Positions 12,879 to 23,937 of a DNA stretch of 64,000 nt are shown piece after piece. Below the pieces are notes generated by a model, which searched no databases, had not been told where the DNA came from, and worked only from the letters and a program-made list of their open reading frames with translations. Both the position numbers and the translations under genes were made by a program. The stretch lies in assembly GCA_947095535.1 (NCBI GenBank), contig OX352772.1, positions 42,675,445-42,739,444 on the forward strand. The letters are read 5' to 3'. Within the stretch, counting starts at the first letter, position 1, and the number at the start of each line of letters is the position of its first letter. The stretch comes from Poecilobothrus nobilitatus (lineage: Eukaryota; Arthropoda; Insecta; Diptera; Dolichopodidae).

Positions 12879-14144
12879 GGGTGTTCAAAATTGAGGTATC
12901 ATTTTGATTTTGCCACCATTTTTTTTCCACCATGCAATTTTTATACAAGGTTTCTTTAGGTATATTCTAAATACATTCCGGTTAGTTAATATGGAACGTT
13001 ACACGAAGGAACAACGTGTTTTTGTTATTACAACATTTTTTGAAAATGGTAAAAGTTTTCAAGATGTAATTAGGAAATTTCGAACAAAATTTGGTAGAGA
13101 AAATGCTCCAACAAATCGTGCCATCAAGCTGATAGTTGATAAATTTCTAGAAACTGGATCTGTTCTTGATAACAGAGGCAACATTTATCAACGTAGTAGC
13201 CGTTCAACCGAGAATGTAGTAGCTGTGAGCAGAAGTGTTGAAGAAGATCCAAAAACTTCCATTCGTCATCTTAGCAGCAATTAAACATCAAACCATCCAC
13301 ATTATTCAACATTTTGCATCGTGATCTCCATTTAAAGGCTTATAAGATCCAGCTGACGCAAGAATTAAAACCAACTGACCATGCATTACGTCGGCAATTC
13401 GTTTCTTGGGCAATCTAACAAAATAATCTTCACCGACGAAGCTCATTTCCAGCTCAATAGCTAAGTCAATAAACAGAATTGCCGCATTTGGGGTGGAGAG
13501 AATCCAAGGGTTATCTTAGAGCAACCAGTACATCCACAAAAAGTTACGGTTTGGTGTGATTTGTCGTCAAGAGGAATCATCGGACCATATTTTTTTGAAA
13601 ACACAAATGGAAATGCGATTACGGTCAATGGAAATCACTACAGGGAGATGATCCGAAGCTTTTTGTGGCGGGAAATTGATGATTTTGACATAGAGAATAT
13701 GTGGTTTCAACAGGACGGTGCCACTTGCCACACAGCAAGAGAAACAATGGATCTTTTGAAGAAAAAGTTCGAAGATCGCATTATTTCTCGTAGAGGAGGA
13801 GTGATGTGGCCACCAAGATCGTGCGATTTGACACCGTTGGATTTTTTTTGTGGGGTTTTGTGAAATCGAAAGTGTACAGCAATAATCCCACAACAATTCA
13901 AGAGCTTAAAAACAACATTATCGAGCAGATTTCAACCATTGAGAACAGTTTATTGAACAACGTGATTCAGAATTTTGGTAAAAGATTGGAAGCCTGCCGA
14001 AGTAGTAGAGGGGCCACTTGGTCGACATAATTTTTCATTATTAACCGGAACCTATTTGTAATAAATTAAAATAAAAATATATTTAATATTTCAAAAAAAG
14101 TATTTTTTTATTAAAATTAAAATGATACCTCAATTTTGAACACC
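12879..14144 (+). mobile_element. Tc1/mariner-superfamily transposon with intact ends, defective
   Basis: The element is about 1.27 kb. Its terminal inverted repeats are nearly perfect over about 27 bp: the left starts GGGTGTTCAAAATTGAGGTA (12879) and the right, reverse-complemented from 14144, starts GGTGTTCAAAATTGAGGTAT. The one difference is a missing G. TA dinucleotides flank both ends (12877-12878 and 14145-14146), as expected for TA-targeting IS630/Tc1/mariner elements. The inside carries a broken transposase on the + strand. Well-kept ends with a dead gene suggest a relic that could still have been moved in trans. Confidence 0.85.
12991..14030 (+). pseudogene. Tc1/mariner-type (DDE/D) transposase, frameshifted
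   Basis: The likely start is the ATG at 12991 (MERYTKEQ); an in-frame ATG-less stretch upstream to 12904 runs into the terminal repeat. Residues 1-60 form the helix-turn-helix DNA-binding region of the kind often labelled DUF4817 (YTKEQRVF...GRENAPTNRAIKLIVDKF). The first frame stops at 13284. Later frames supply 'HRDLHLKAYKIQLTQEL', the first catalytic Asp in FTDEAHFQLN (codon 13435), WFQQDGATCHTA with the second Asp (13714), and PPRSCDLTPLDFF with the third Asp (13825). A further shift in a T-run near 13845 leads to LWGFVKSKVY and a stop at 14028-14030. Two in-frame stops and at least three frame changes make it inactive, and sequence just before the first Asp seems to be missing. Spacing between the second and third Asp is 36 residues, longer than the 34 of classical mariner. 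Confidence 0.85.
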
Positions 14145-14146
14145 TA

Positions 14147-16500
14147 TACAAAACCAAGTAATTTATTTAAAAACGACAAATAAAAACAATGTAAGGATTC
14201 AAAAAAAAAAAAAAAGAGTTTTGATCAAATTTCATCTAAAAAGATTAACAGACCTGAGACCTGCTTAAAGTTAATGATATAGCTTCTGAGTTCGGAGTGA
14301 ATTAGGTATAGGAATAAATATTATGTCAGCCTAAAGTTATGCAATATCGCTAATAAATTTTAAATTAGTTTAAAAAATTTTTAAATCCTGCACATGTTGT
14401 AAGTTTTATTAATTAAAAACAAATCCTCCTTGCTACAAAATAAACAATATTAGTTTATAATTTTATAAAAGTATTTGACCTATAATGGCCTTAGTAGCCG
14501 CGATGGTTTTATAATATTGCAATATCCTATGTGATTTGTATCACATGGTATATTGCAATATTAATATAAATAAATAAAATAAAATTTAGTTTTAATTGAA
14601 ATGTATTTTTATTTTATTAAATAATTAAAATAACTTAAAAAAATCTCAACTTTATCTTGTGTTGTTAAAAGTTACTGCAGAATATATAATGAAACAATTA
14701 TTGCCTTTATAATTTTTTTTAATCTTTTCTGTCTACAATATTGAAATCAACATGTTTACGTTTTGAATTTTACAAGTTCTATACTAAAAAATAAATTTCC
14801 CAAGTAAACAAATTATATATACATATATGTTATGACGACAATCAATACATATTTTTTTGTGAATTTTGAAAATTTTTTTTTTTTTAAACGTACAAATTAA
14901 GTACGTGATGCAAATTAAATATTATACAATACAATACTTTATAAAAGTTACAAAAGGACATTTAAGAAATTATGCAAAATTATTTTTAACCTCCAAATAA
15001 AACTATTTGTCGATAGATTCACAATTCATTAATAAAGATCAACTAGATCTGCTATTATTATTTTTAAGCCTAATATATATTTTGTAATACAAAATTAAAA
15101 TAAAAAAAATAAACATGTTTACTTTAAAAACAATCAAATTCCATTTTTCGTTATTTTGATGCAATGAATTGTATTTTGTTTTAAAAAACAAAAAGCGATC
15201 TTTGTTCGGGGAAACCGGATCAAGACAGTTTCTATTTATAAAAATTAAAATAATGTAAATATGTAATCAAAATGTTATCATACAAATATTAAATTTTTTT
15301 AAATTCAATTCAGACAGTTTAATTAGTATATATATACTGAATACTGATTATTATCCAGCCTTTTTCTGACGTCAATGCAACAATCAAAATAAAAAATAAA
15401 ATGTAACACTTTAAATAATTTGATTTGCTTTGAAAAAACAAAAAGAAAAAGTAAATAACATTATGTAGATTTTTTTTAAGATTAACAAAATTATCTGAAT
15501 AGTATGCAAATACTATATCTGTTTTTGTTGTTATATTGCTTTTTTTTTTTGTCTACATTATAACTATCATAGTTCATAATAAAGGTTTCACACACATTTT
15601 TTTTCTCAAAATTTATTTTTAAAATGACCCTGTCAAAGATTATAAATAGAAGAGATCAATATTCTCAGTACAAAGTACATAATTCAGCAATAGAACTTAT
15701 ATGAAATTATAATAAAAAAAGAATAAAAAAAAAAAAAATTTAAAATTTGCCAAAAAATGTCTTAATTAAAATTAAAACAAAAATTTTTTTTTTTTATTCT
15801 TTGAAATTATGTGATCTTTTGATCTGAATAGTCCCGAAAAAAAAAATGTATATAAATTAAATGTTTCGTTGTAGTATTTGATAAGAAGTGAATAAAAAAT
15901 GAAAAAAAAGTTAAATTTTTACTACGGATTAATACCAATAATAATAAATAAAACAAAGGTGTGTCACTAAAGTAAGTAATTAAAAAGTGTACCCATATTC
16001 TTATATATATAATATATTAAAATATTTGTTTTTCTTAAACATTATTAAAATTCATTTTTTACATAAATACATTATGTAAATCTTCTTTCCTATAAGTATG
16101 CAATTTTTTTTAACTTTGACTTTGGCAAAGTCCTTTTTAACATTATCAATATATATACGTAAGTTTGACTTTTAATTACATTTACTTCTTATATAAATTT
16201 TTTTTTATTATATTTGTTTTATTATATCCTTTATACATTAGTTTTTATTGTAAAATAAATTTTATAAATAAAAGTGGTCAATTTACAATTTAATCATTTC
16301 TATCGACAATTTTTTGTCACGAAATAAGTAAATTTTTTCATTTTGTTCCTAAATTCGAATTGTATTGTTAAATTTCCCTCTTCCCTCTTTAATGGTGACT
16401 TTCTAACTTTTTTTTAACCAAAAGTCTTAAAGGTTAAAACTCTGTTTACTCTCGACGTTTTAAATAAAGCAGTATACAAGTATATTATTTAAGTATAAAA
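14147..16500. other. A/T-rich intergenic DNA
   Basis: No coding exon is supported. The only structured feature I can point to is the short inverted repeat at 14513-14562. Long poly(T) and poly(A) tracts dominate. Confidence 0.6.
14513..14562. repeat. inverted repeat / hairpin with 23-nt arms
   Basis: Left arm 14513-14535 begins AATATTGCAATAT and ends ATGTGAT. Right arm 14540-14562 is its reverse complement at 21 of 23 positions, with a TTGT loop between. It could fold as RNA or form a cruciform. The tight 4-base loop and short stem make a microRNA precursor unlikely, and a collapsed MITE is an alternative. Confidence 0.55.
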
Positions 16501-16502
16501 TA

Positions 16503-17092
16503 CGGTGTAGTGACAAACCGCCCGAGGAATAAAGCCGGCAGACTTTAATTCCAAAACTTTTGGAATTAACGCTCGTTTCATTGGGACATTGTCTCATTGT
16601 AGAGGTCTCAGGGATTTTGGGAGGGATTTTAGAATTGAATTTAAACACAGGATTATACGCCTTTTACATAATATTTAGATATATGCATATGCGAGTTTCT
16701 GAATTAGGAGAGATTTTAGAGTTGGTTACAAAATCCGAGTTATACGCTTTTTCCAGAATATGTATATAATCCTCGTAGAATCCAAAACTCACTAATGCAT
16801 ATATCTAAATATTTTGTAAAAGGCGTATAATCTTGATTTTGAATTCAATTCTAAAATCCCTCCCAATTCAGAATCTCGCACATATACATATTAGTTAATT
16901 TTTTGAAAAAAGGGGATACCTCAATTTTTATTTTAAACTTTATATATTCTATTACTCTCTTCTTTTAATAACAAAAAACAATGTGGGTCTTAATTCCAAT
17001 TCAAAAGGAATTAAAGCCCGCCGGTTTCTTTTAAAAGTTTTGGAATTAAAGCTCACGGACTTTATTTCCTCGGAAGTTCTGTCACTGTACCA
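16503..17092. mobile_element. fold-back MITE, mariner-type (TA duplication)
   Basis: The ends are diverged inverted repeats of about 60 bp. The left starts CGGTGTAGTGACA and the right, reverse-complemented, starts TGGTACAGTGACA; both then carry CCGAGGAA, ATAAAG and TTTAATTCCAAAACTTTT. TA flanks both ends (16501-16502, 17093-17094). An inner inverted pair, GATTATACGCCTTTTACA at about 16651 and its complement near 16815-16832, means most of the element can fold on itself. No transposase is present; the short open frames here (62-69 codons) are by-products of the repeat. Part of the inner module recurs at 23751-23830. Confidence 0.7.
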
Positions 17093-17094
17093 TA

Positions 17095-18504
17095 AAATAC
17101 GCATTAAAATCAATGCCAGTTGCCAAGTCATAATTTTGTAGTCATATTTAGTAATATTTAAAATTTTCAATAATTTTTAAAATTTTTTTAATTTTTTTTT
17201 TTAATTTCTGGAATATTCCAATTTTTTTTTTTTTTTTGCAAATAAAATATTATATCAATGTGTCAAGTACGTCAAGAATGTAATATTTAAATTGTTAAGG
17301 TTATATTAAAACGCATTTCATTTTGCAAAGAATATATAAGATGTTTCGTACCATAATGAATAAATTATTATATTTTAGTTACATAATATTTTAATTGTTT
17401 TTAAAGCTTCTTTTAAATATTTCAAATAAATATGTTTTTCATAAAATTACAATATATTATATACATATGTAGATTAAATCATCTTCGTAAGTCATATTTT
17501 ATGGAACGAAAACAATTTTGAAAAGAAATTGTTTTGTATTCAGCAATTTATACAACATTTAGTTTTGAAATATATCTTCTAGATATATTTTGTAAAATTT
17601 AAAAGATTATTTAGTAATTAAAACTATCTTTGAAATTTAGGTAAATTTAACAAAAGATTCCAAAATGCTTATTATTTTACATTTAAATTAAGTACACATT
17701 TAAAGTTAAAGTAATTCAAACGTTTTTAAAAAATTATATTTTAAATCTAGGACTTCCATTTAATTGTCGTTATAAGAGGATCAGGAACCTCTTAAAATTT
17801 CAGCATTAATCTTCAAACAAAATTCATCATTTTAACGATACTCTCATCTTTTTTTTAATGTCAATAAAATGGATATGTTAGACAAACATTATACGTTACA
17901 ATAAAATGGAGAAAACCGTTTTAAAAAATTCTCAATTCAAACATGATTTTTCACTTTTTAAGTTGGCTAAAGAAAAAATTTTTTATGTTTAATACAAAGA
18001 AATAAAGAAACAAATGGAGATGTATTGGAAATATTCTGAAACGTCTACTAATATTAGTGATACGTCACGCATTGGACTGAAAATTCCAACGCAGAAGAAA
18101 CAGGAAAAGATCTAAAGCGAGAAAGAAGTATTGGAGAGGAAGTATCTAAAACAGAATGAAATAGAACGAAGTAAAAAATCTTGGACTGAAATTAAGGGAA
18201 TATCTTAAGATGGAAAAAATTGAAGAGAGTTTGGTTAAGTTCTATGTTCTCTGAAAGAATAAAATACAAAAACATTAAAATTAAAATAAAAAATTATTTA
18301 AAATTAAAAAAATTATAAATTTGTCTGTTCATTTTAAAAAATATACATTATAATTTTATCATTAATCTTTAAATATTTTATGAGTACTATATCAATAGTT
18401 TATAATATATGAATTTGTTTTTCTCTCTAAATAAAATATTAATTTTATAATTTATTTATCTTTTATAATTTTCAATTATTTTATTTACATATATAATCTT
18501 AAAT
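17095..18504. other. A/T-rich intergenic DNA with a possible decayed ORF
   Basis: Mostly low-complexity. One block of higher complexity, 18014-18208, reads as a 33-codon ORF (start MEMYWKYSET) followed in frame, after one stop, by about 30 more open codons rich in charged residues (SEKEVLERKY). It could be a decayed coding fragment. I recognise no family. Confidence 0.35.
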
Positions 18505-19442
18505 CAGAGCTGGACTGGCCTACCAAGCTACCGGAGTTTCCCGGTGGGCCGTGCCGAAATGGGCCGTTGTCTAAATCAAAAATGTTTCCTTTTAATAATT
18601 TTTTTTAAGAGTGAGAAAATTTTCCATAAAAAATTAAAATGTTCCCACAGAAAAATAAAAATAACAATTTTTACAAATTTTCAAATAAAAACGGTAGTAA
18701 TTTCAAATTTTCTTAAAATCAATGTGTTAAGTAAACAAGAATACTTCATAGCCTACTGTAATATCATTTAAAATTTAAATTTGAAGTATCAAAAATCGTA
18801 AATAAAATTTAAACAAGAATACTTCATAGCCTACTACAATTTCATTTAAATATCATAAATCTCGCCTACAAAATTTTTAATAGTTTGCTGAAGACTTTCA
18901 TTCAATTAGGATTGTTTGTGATTTTAAAAAAGTTAAAAAATTAAAAATATTATTATTTAAAAATATACTATATGTCATTAAAAACGATGAAGTTATTGAT
19001 ATTTTAAAAGAAAAAAGTAGTCTCTTGAAAAAATTATTAACTTAAAAAAAATACATATAGTATATAATCAACTTATTATTAAAAATAAGAAATTTGTAAT
19101 TAAAAATTGGAAATGAAAATGGAATTTATTGAATGCTTTTTTTGTTAATGTAATTTCATTTTCATTTATTTTACATTACGTTCATTTTTGTATTTTCTAT
19201 CATATTCAATGTTTAATCATAAAAAGCATAACAATAAATTAAAAAACAAATTTGTAATTTTGATGCACTTTGATTTACCTCATAAATTGATGAAAAAGAG
19301 TATTATTAAAGAAAAAAATAATTAATTTTTAAAGGAAAAAAAAAACTTTTTTTAACAAAATGATTTCAATACATGTTATACAATATATTAGGACCGAATG
19401 TTTAACTTTCCCGGTCCTAAATTCAATCCCAGTCCAACCCTG
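18505..19442. mobile_element. non-autonomous hAT element with perfect 8-bp target duplication
   Basis: The octamer TCTTAAAT lies directly on both sides (18497-18504 and 19443-19450). The element starts CAGAGCTGGACTGG and, reverse-complemented from 19442, CAGGGTTGGACTGG: 12 of 14 bases agree, and the CAGNG start is typical of hAT termini. Subterminal G/C-rich blocks (CCCGGTGGGCCG on the left, CCCGGTCC on the right) contrast with an A/T-rich interior without transposase. A 25-bp sequence starting AAACAAGAATACTTCATAGC occurs twice inside (18733-18757 and 18811-18835), so a 78-bp internal tandem duplication has happened. Confidence 0.85.
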
Positions 19443-19450
19443 TCTTAAAT

Positions 19451-21166
19451 TAAAACTTATTATAAAAAATTAATAAAAATTAATATTTAATTAAATTTTA
19501 CATTCATTTTCATTTTTTTATTGTATACCTATATACCTATACTTTATTTAATTTCATTTGAAATTTAAACTTACCTTTAAATGTTGTTAATTATTTATGT
19601 GAGAAAAAATTAAAAAGAGAAGCTAAAAATATAAAAAAAGAAAAACGCAATAAAATTATTTTAACATTTTTTTTCTTTTTCATATATTAATTCCATATTT
19701 CCAATTGCAAGAAATTCTATATAAAATTTCATGTGTGTTTTTATATGGAAGTATGTCTATATCTATTGAACATGAAAGAATTTTCTTTATTAAATAAACC
19801 GAGAAAAAAATAAATAGCAAATTATTGAAATAATAACACATAATATTACATAGTTTTTTTTTTTTATACATACATAATATGCAACATTCTTAAATATATT
19901 CTTATCAATCAATCATACGTTCTCAATTCTTCTACATACTCTTTCTCTTTTTCTCTTTCATTAATTTTTTCTTTCATTTTTATGTTTTTGTTATTATTTT
20001 TTCTGTGTCTGACTATCATTCTGCCTATATACATAGATACATACATATATCAGTAATCAATGTGGTAATTTAAACTGGTAAGTAATTGAAGAATTAAACG
20101 CCGGCTTTTAGGCTTGAATTTAACATACAAGTTATCAATAAAATTGTTGTTGTTATTTTTATTTTTTTTTTGTTTTTTTTTTTGTTGTTCTTTTACTTTG
20201 CTAATATTGACATTTTTTTCCTTGTTTATTTTTTATTTTTATTATCGTTTTATTTGTTTTTTTTTTTTTTTTGTTTTTTTATTTCAAGCTCATCTTTAAT
20301 TTCAAATAAAAAGAGCAATCAGAAATTTTTTTACTTCAGTTCTACTTAAGACAGAGACATCATACATAACTGTAAATTACAGCAAAACTTCAAATTTATA
20401 TAAAGTGAAGTTTAATATTGATTTTTTTTGTTTTGTATTTCAAATATCCGATTTTATTTAGGAAATGCAAAATTAATTTTTGAATTAAAAAAAAAAAAAA
20501 AAAATTATAATAAAATTAAAAAATTATTTAATGCACAAAAAAAAAAAAACAAAAAAAGAAAGACAGCAAAGAAGAAATTTAATTAAAATTAATTAAAAAA
20601 TAAAAACAAAAAATATATTATTATTGACATTTAAAAAGTGTGTTTAGGTGTCATTCAATTTTTAACTGAAAAAAAAAAAAATAAAAAACGATTTTATAAA
20701 CTAGATTTTTATATGAATTTTTTTTTTTTTACTTTGAATAAATTATTAAATAATGAAATTTTTTTTCTAAAACAAATTATAATATTAAATCATAATTTAT
20801 TATTCAATTGTTATAATTAAGTACTGTATAATTGAGAAATAATAGCTGACAATTAATTTAGCCCCAAAAAGAACTTAAATTTGAATATAATTTGATTAAA
20901 TTAAAAAAAAAAACTTTAAATTAAAAAAAAAAAAATAATTAAAAAACAAAAAAAAAAAAAAACTTGTTTATATTTTGTGGAAATGTGACTTTTTTTTTTA
21001 GGTGAAATTTAAAAAAATATTTTATTTTAATTTAACTGTATTATTTCAAAATAAGATTTAATTGTTTATATTTATTTAAAGTCAGTATTAAAAGAAAAAA
21101 AAAATAAATTATTAAAAAAATTAATAAAAATTATTAAATTTTCAATAAAAAAAAAAAAAAAACAAA
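19451..21166. other. A/T-rich DNA upstream of the lipase first exon
   Basis: Contains long homopolymer tracts and T-rich runs, especially 20150-20290 and 20470-21160. The lipase promoter or 5' UTR should lie here if the exon at 21167 is its first coding exon, but I cannot point to a supported promoter element. Confidence 0.5.
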
Positions 21167-23894
21167 ATGTATATTGGAAATTCGACTGGTCTGTTATTAC
21201 AGACAATGCTTTATTTATCGAATCAAACAAGTAAAGCAGCAACAGATGCCATATATGATTTCCCACCTGCTGTTAAAAGTGGTAAGTATTTTAATTTGGT
21301 TTCAATTACTTTGGTTAACTATTAACCTAATTTCAAAAGAAATCAAATAAAATGCGTTAAATATTTTTTTAGGAAAAACATTTTTTTTTTTTTTTTTTTA
21401 ATCAAAATTAAATATGAGAATTTTGTAAATACGAATATTATGAGTTTATTATGAAAAAAGAAAAAATTTAAAAATTTGTACGCTAACAGACTTATTTTTA
21501 GTATGTCAGAATTTTTCCATTAAATCTTGTTGTGCTGTGGTGGTTATACGAGAAAATTTGTTTTTAGTTGCATATACATACATTTAGTTTTCATATGAAT
21601 TTTTGCATTGTTATTAAATGCGGTCAATGAAATTTTCTTTAAAATAATCAAATGAAAGACAAGTTATATGTACATATGTATATGTAAAAATTTAATAAAA
21701 ATATTGACATATCAAAAAATTTCTATTGGCATATATATATAAAAATGAAAAACTAAATTCGTGTTTTTCGTTATATACCAGAATGTCATTTTTACCAAAA
21801 ACAAATTTGATTTTGTATACAAAATCAAATTTTAAATTAAATCTAAACTAATTATGCAATTCTAAAAAGCGTATAGAACATCTGTTCAAAAAACAAATTA
21901 GTAACTATATATATATAGTTAAATATCCTGAGGGTAATAACAAGTATAATAAATAACTAAAATGCAAGAGTACATCTGTTTATATGTTTAAATGGAAATT
22001 TTAGATATCAAAAGTATAAAGTTGAACAATAGATGTTAAAAATAGATTAATTTTTAATATAAAGGAAATAAATATATAATGCCTAAAGGTTTTGAAATAA
22101 AAAAATATTAAAACTAGAAAATCAAAAATATAATATCTGTTAGTTAATGTTAATTTTTTTTTTTTTTTAAGATAAGTATTATTTTGTTATAAACAAAATA
22201 ATCAAATTCATAAATATTTTAAGGTTAAAAACAATTAAAACCGCCTTTTTCAAAACTTATTATCTTAATTCATTTTATCAATAAAATTTTTTCAAGAAAA
22301 AAATTCTCTTGTATATACAATATATTATATTCTATACAAGTGCATTATTACATTATTACAAGTGCATTATTATGAATCATCAATTAAAGAAAATTTAATT
22401 TATTATACTATAATTAAAGTTAGAAAATATACAAAAAAAAAAAAAAAGAAAAAAAGAAAAATTTGCATTTTCTGACTCTGATATTTAATTAAAGTTTTTA
22501 TTCGTTTATTATTTCTATTTTTTTAATTTTTTTTTTTTTTGTTTTATTCTTAATGTTCTGACCTGAATAATTGCATTCATCTTATTTTATTTTAATCTTT
22601 ATATGTATGTATATATAGAATATATTTAAACTCTGAACTTTTATGGTTTTTGTTTTTTTTTTTCAAATAATTTTCATATACATATATATGTACGTATGTA
22701 ATTAAAACTATTTTTAAAAATTAATACAATTCTATTTTTAAATTTTTTGTTTTGTCTTCTTTTACCGATATAATTTTGTGGATCAAATCAATATTACATT
22801 TTATATGAATGAATAATATGATATGGCTAACATCTAATATATTCTTGATAACATTTACTGACGTTCCCTGAAATAAAGTCAAATGATATAAAGCCAAAAT
22901 GTACATTCAATTGTAAATTTGAAATAAATCATAAAATCATAAAGTTTTTATTTTGGCTTTATTTAATTTTTAAAAAAATAATATAAAGCCAAAATTAAAA
23001 TGAAACAAGTAAAAGTAACAGTAAGTTGATGCAACCGACTTATTTATACCCTACACTTAAAAAATTCAAATTAAATTAAAAATCCATAAGTTATTTTAGT
23101 CAGGTATTTAATATAAGCTAAAAAAAATAAATGCTTTTACAACCTTTGTACAAAATTTCAGGTTTCTATCTTTATTAAATTCGAATATATGCTTGTTCGG
23201 TTTTGGGAGTTGTGTGGCAGGTACCCGAACAACCACTTCAATTCATCTCAAATTTTAGGGATATCAGGGATTCAGGAAAACAGACCCTCGTACAAAATTT
23301 TAAACTTCTATCTTTATTTCGAAGATATACGTATTCGGTTTTGCGAGTTGTGTAGGAGTTGTATGGGAGGTACCCGAACCCATGGTCCGATTTCACCCAT
23401 TTGCAATTTCCGCCTTACTTTAGTCATTATTAACCTACAAGATAGCATCATTATTTTTTGAGTTATCTTGCTTACGAACGGACGGACGGACATCGCTAAA
23501 TCAACTCAGGAGGTGATCCTGATTCAAAATATATATACATGTCCATATCTAACTCGCTTCCTTTTGGTGTTTACAAACACCATACCAAAGTTAATATACA
23601 CTATACTTTAAGTGTAGGGTATAATAAAGTTAAAAACATATTTAAACAGGTATTAAGTACTTTGATAAAGTTTTAATTTCGGGTAGATTCAAAATGTTTT
23701 TTTCAAAATTTCTTTTATTGGTTTGGATTCAAAAGTAAGGTTGGATTCAAGCAGGATTATACGCCCTTTCCAGTATATTTATATAAGTGTATATGGGAGA
23801 TTCTAAATAGAAGAGATTTTATAATTGGCCCAAAGCTTTATTTGGCTTTATTTCAGGGAATCCATTTACAAATTTCAAAAATTGATTTTCATTA

Positions 23895-23937
<43 letters not shown>

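Noticed and set aside
13567..13901. Minus-strand open frames of 109 and 64 codons
   Set aside because: They are antisense shadows of the transposase relic, whose + strand reading shows the catalytic motifs.
23189..23461. 90-codon open frame
   Set aside because: It lies inside the nested inverted-repeat element, crosses its internal repeats and has no motif.
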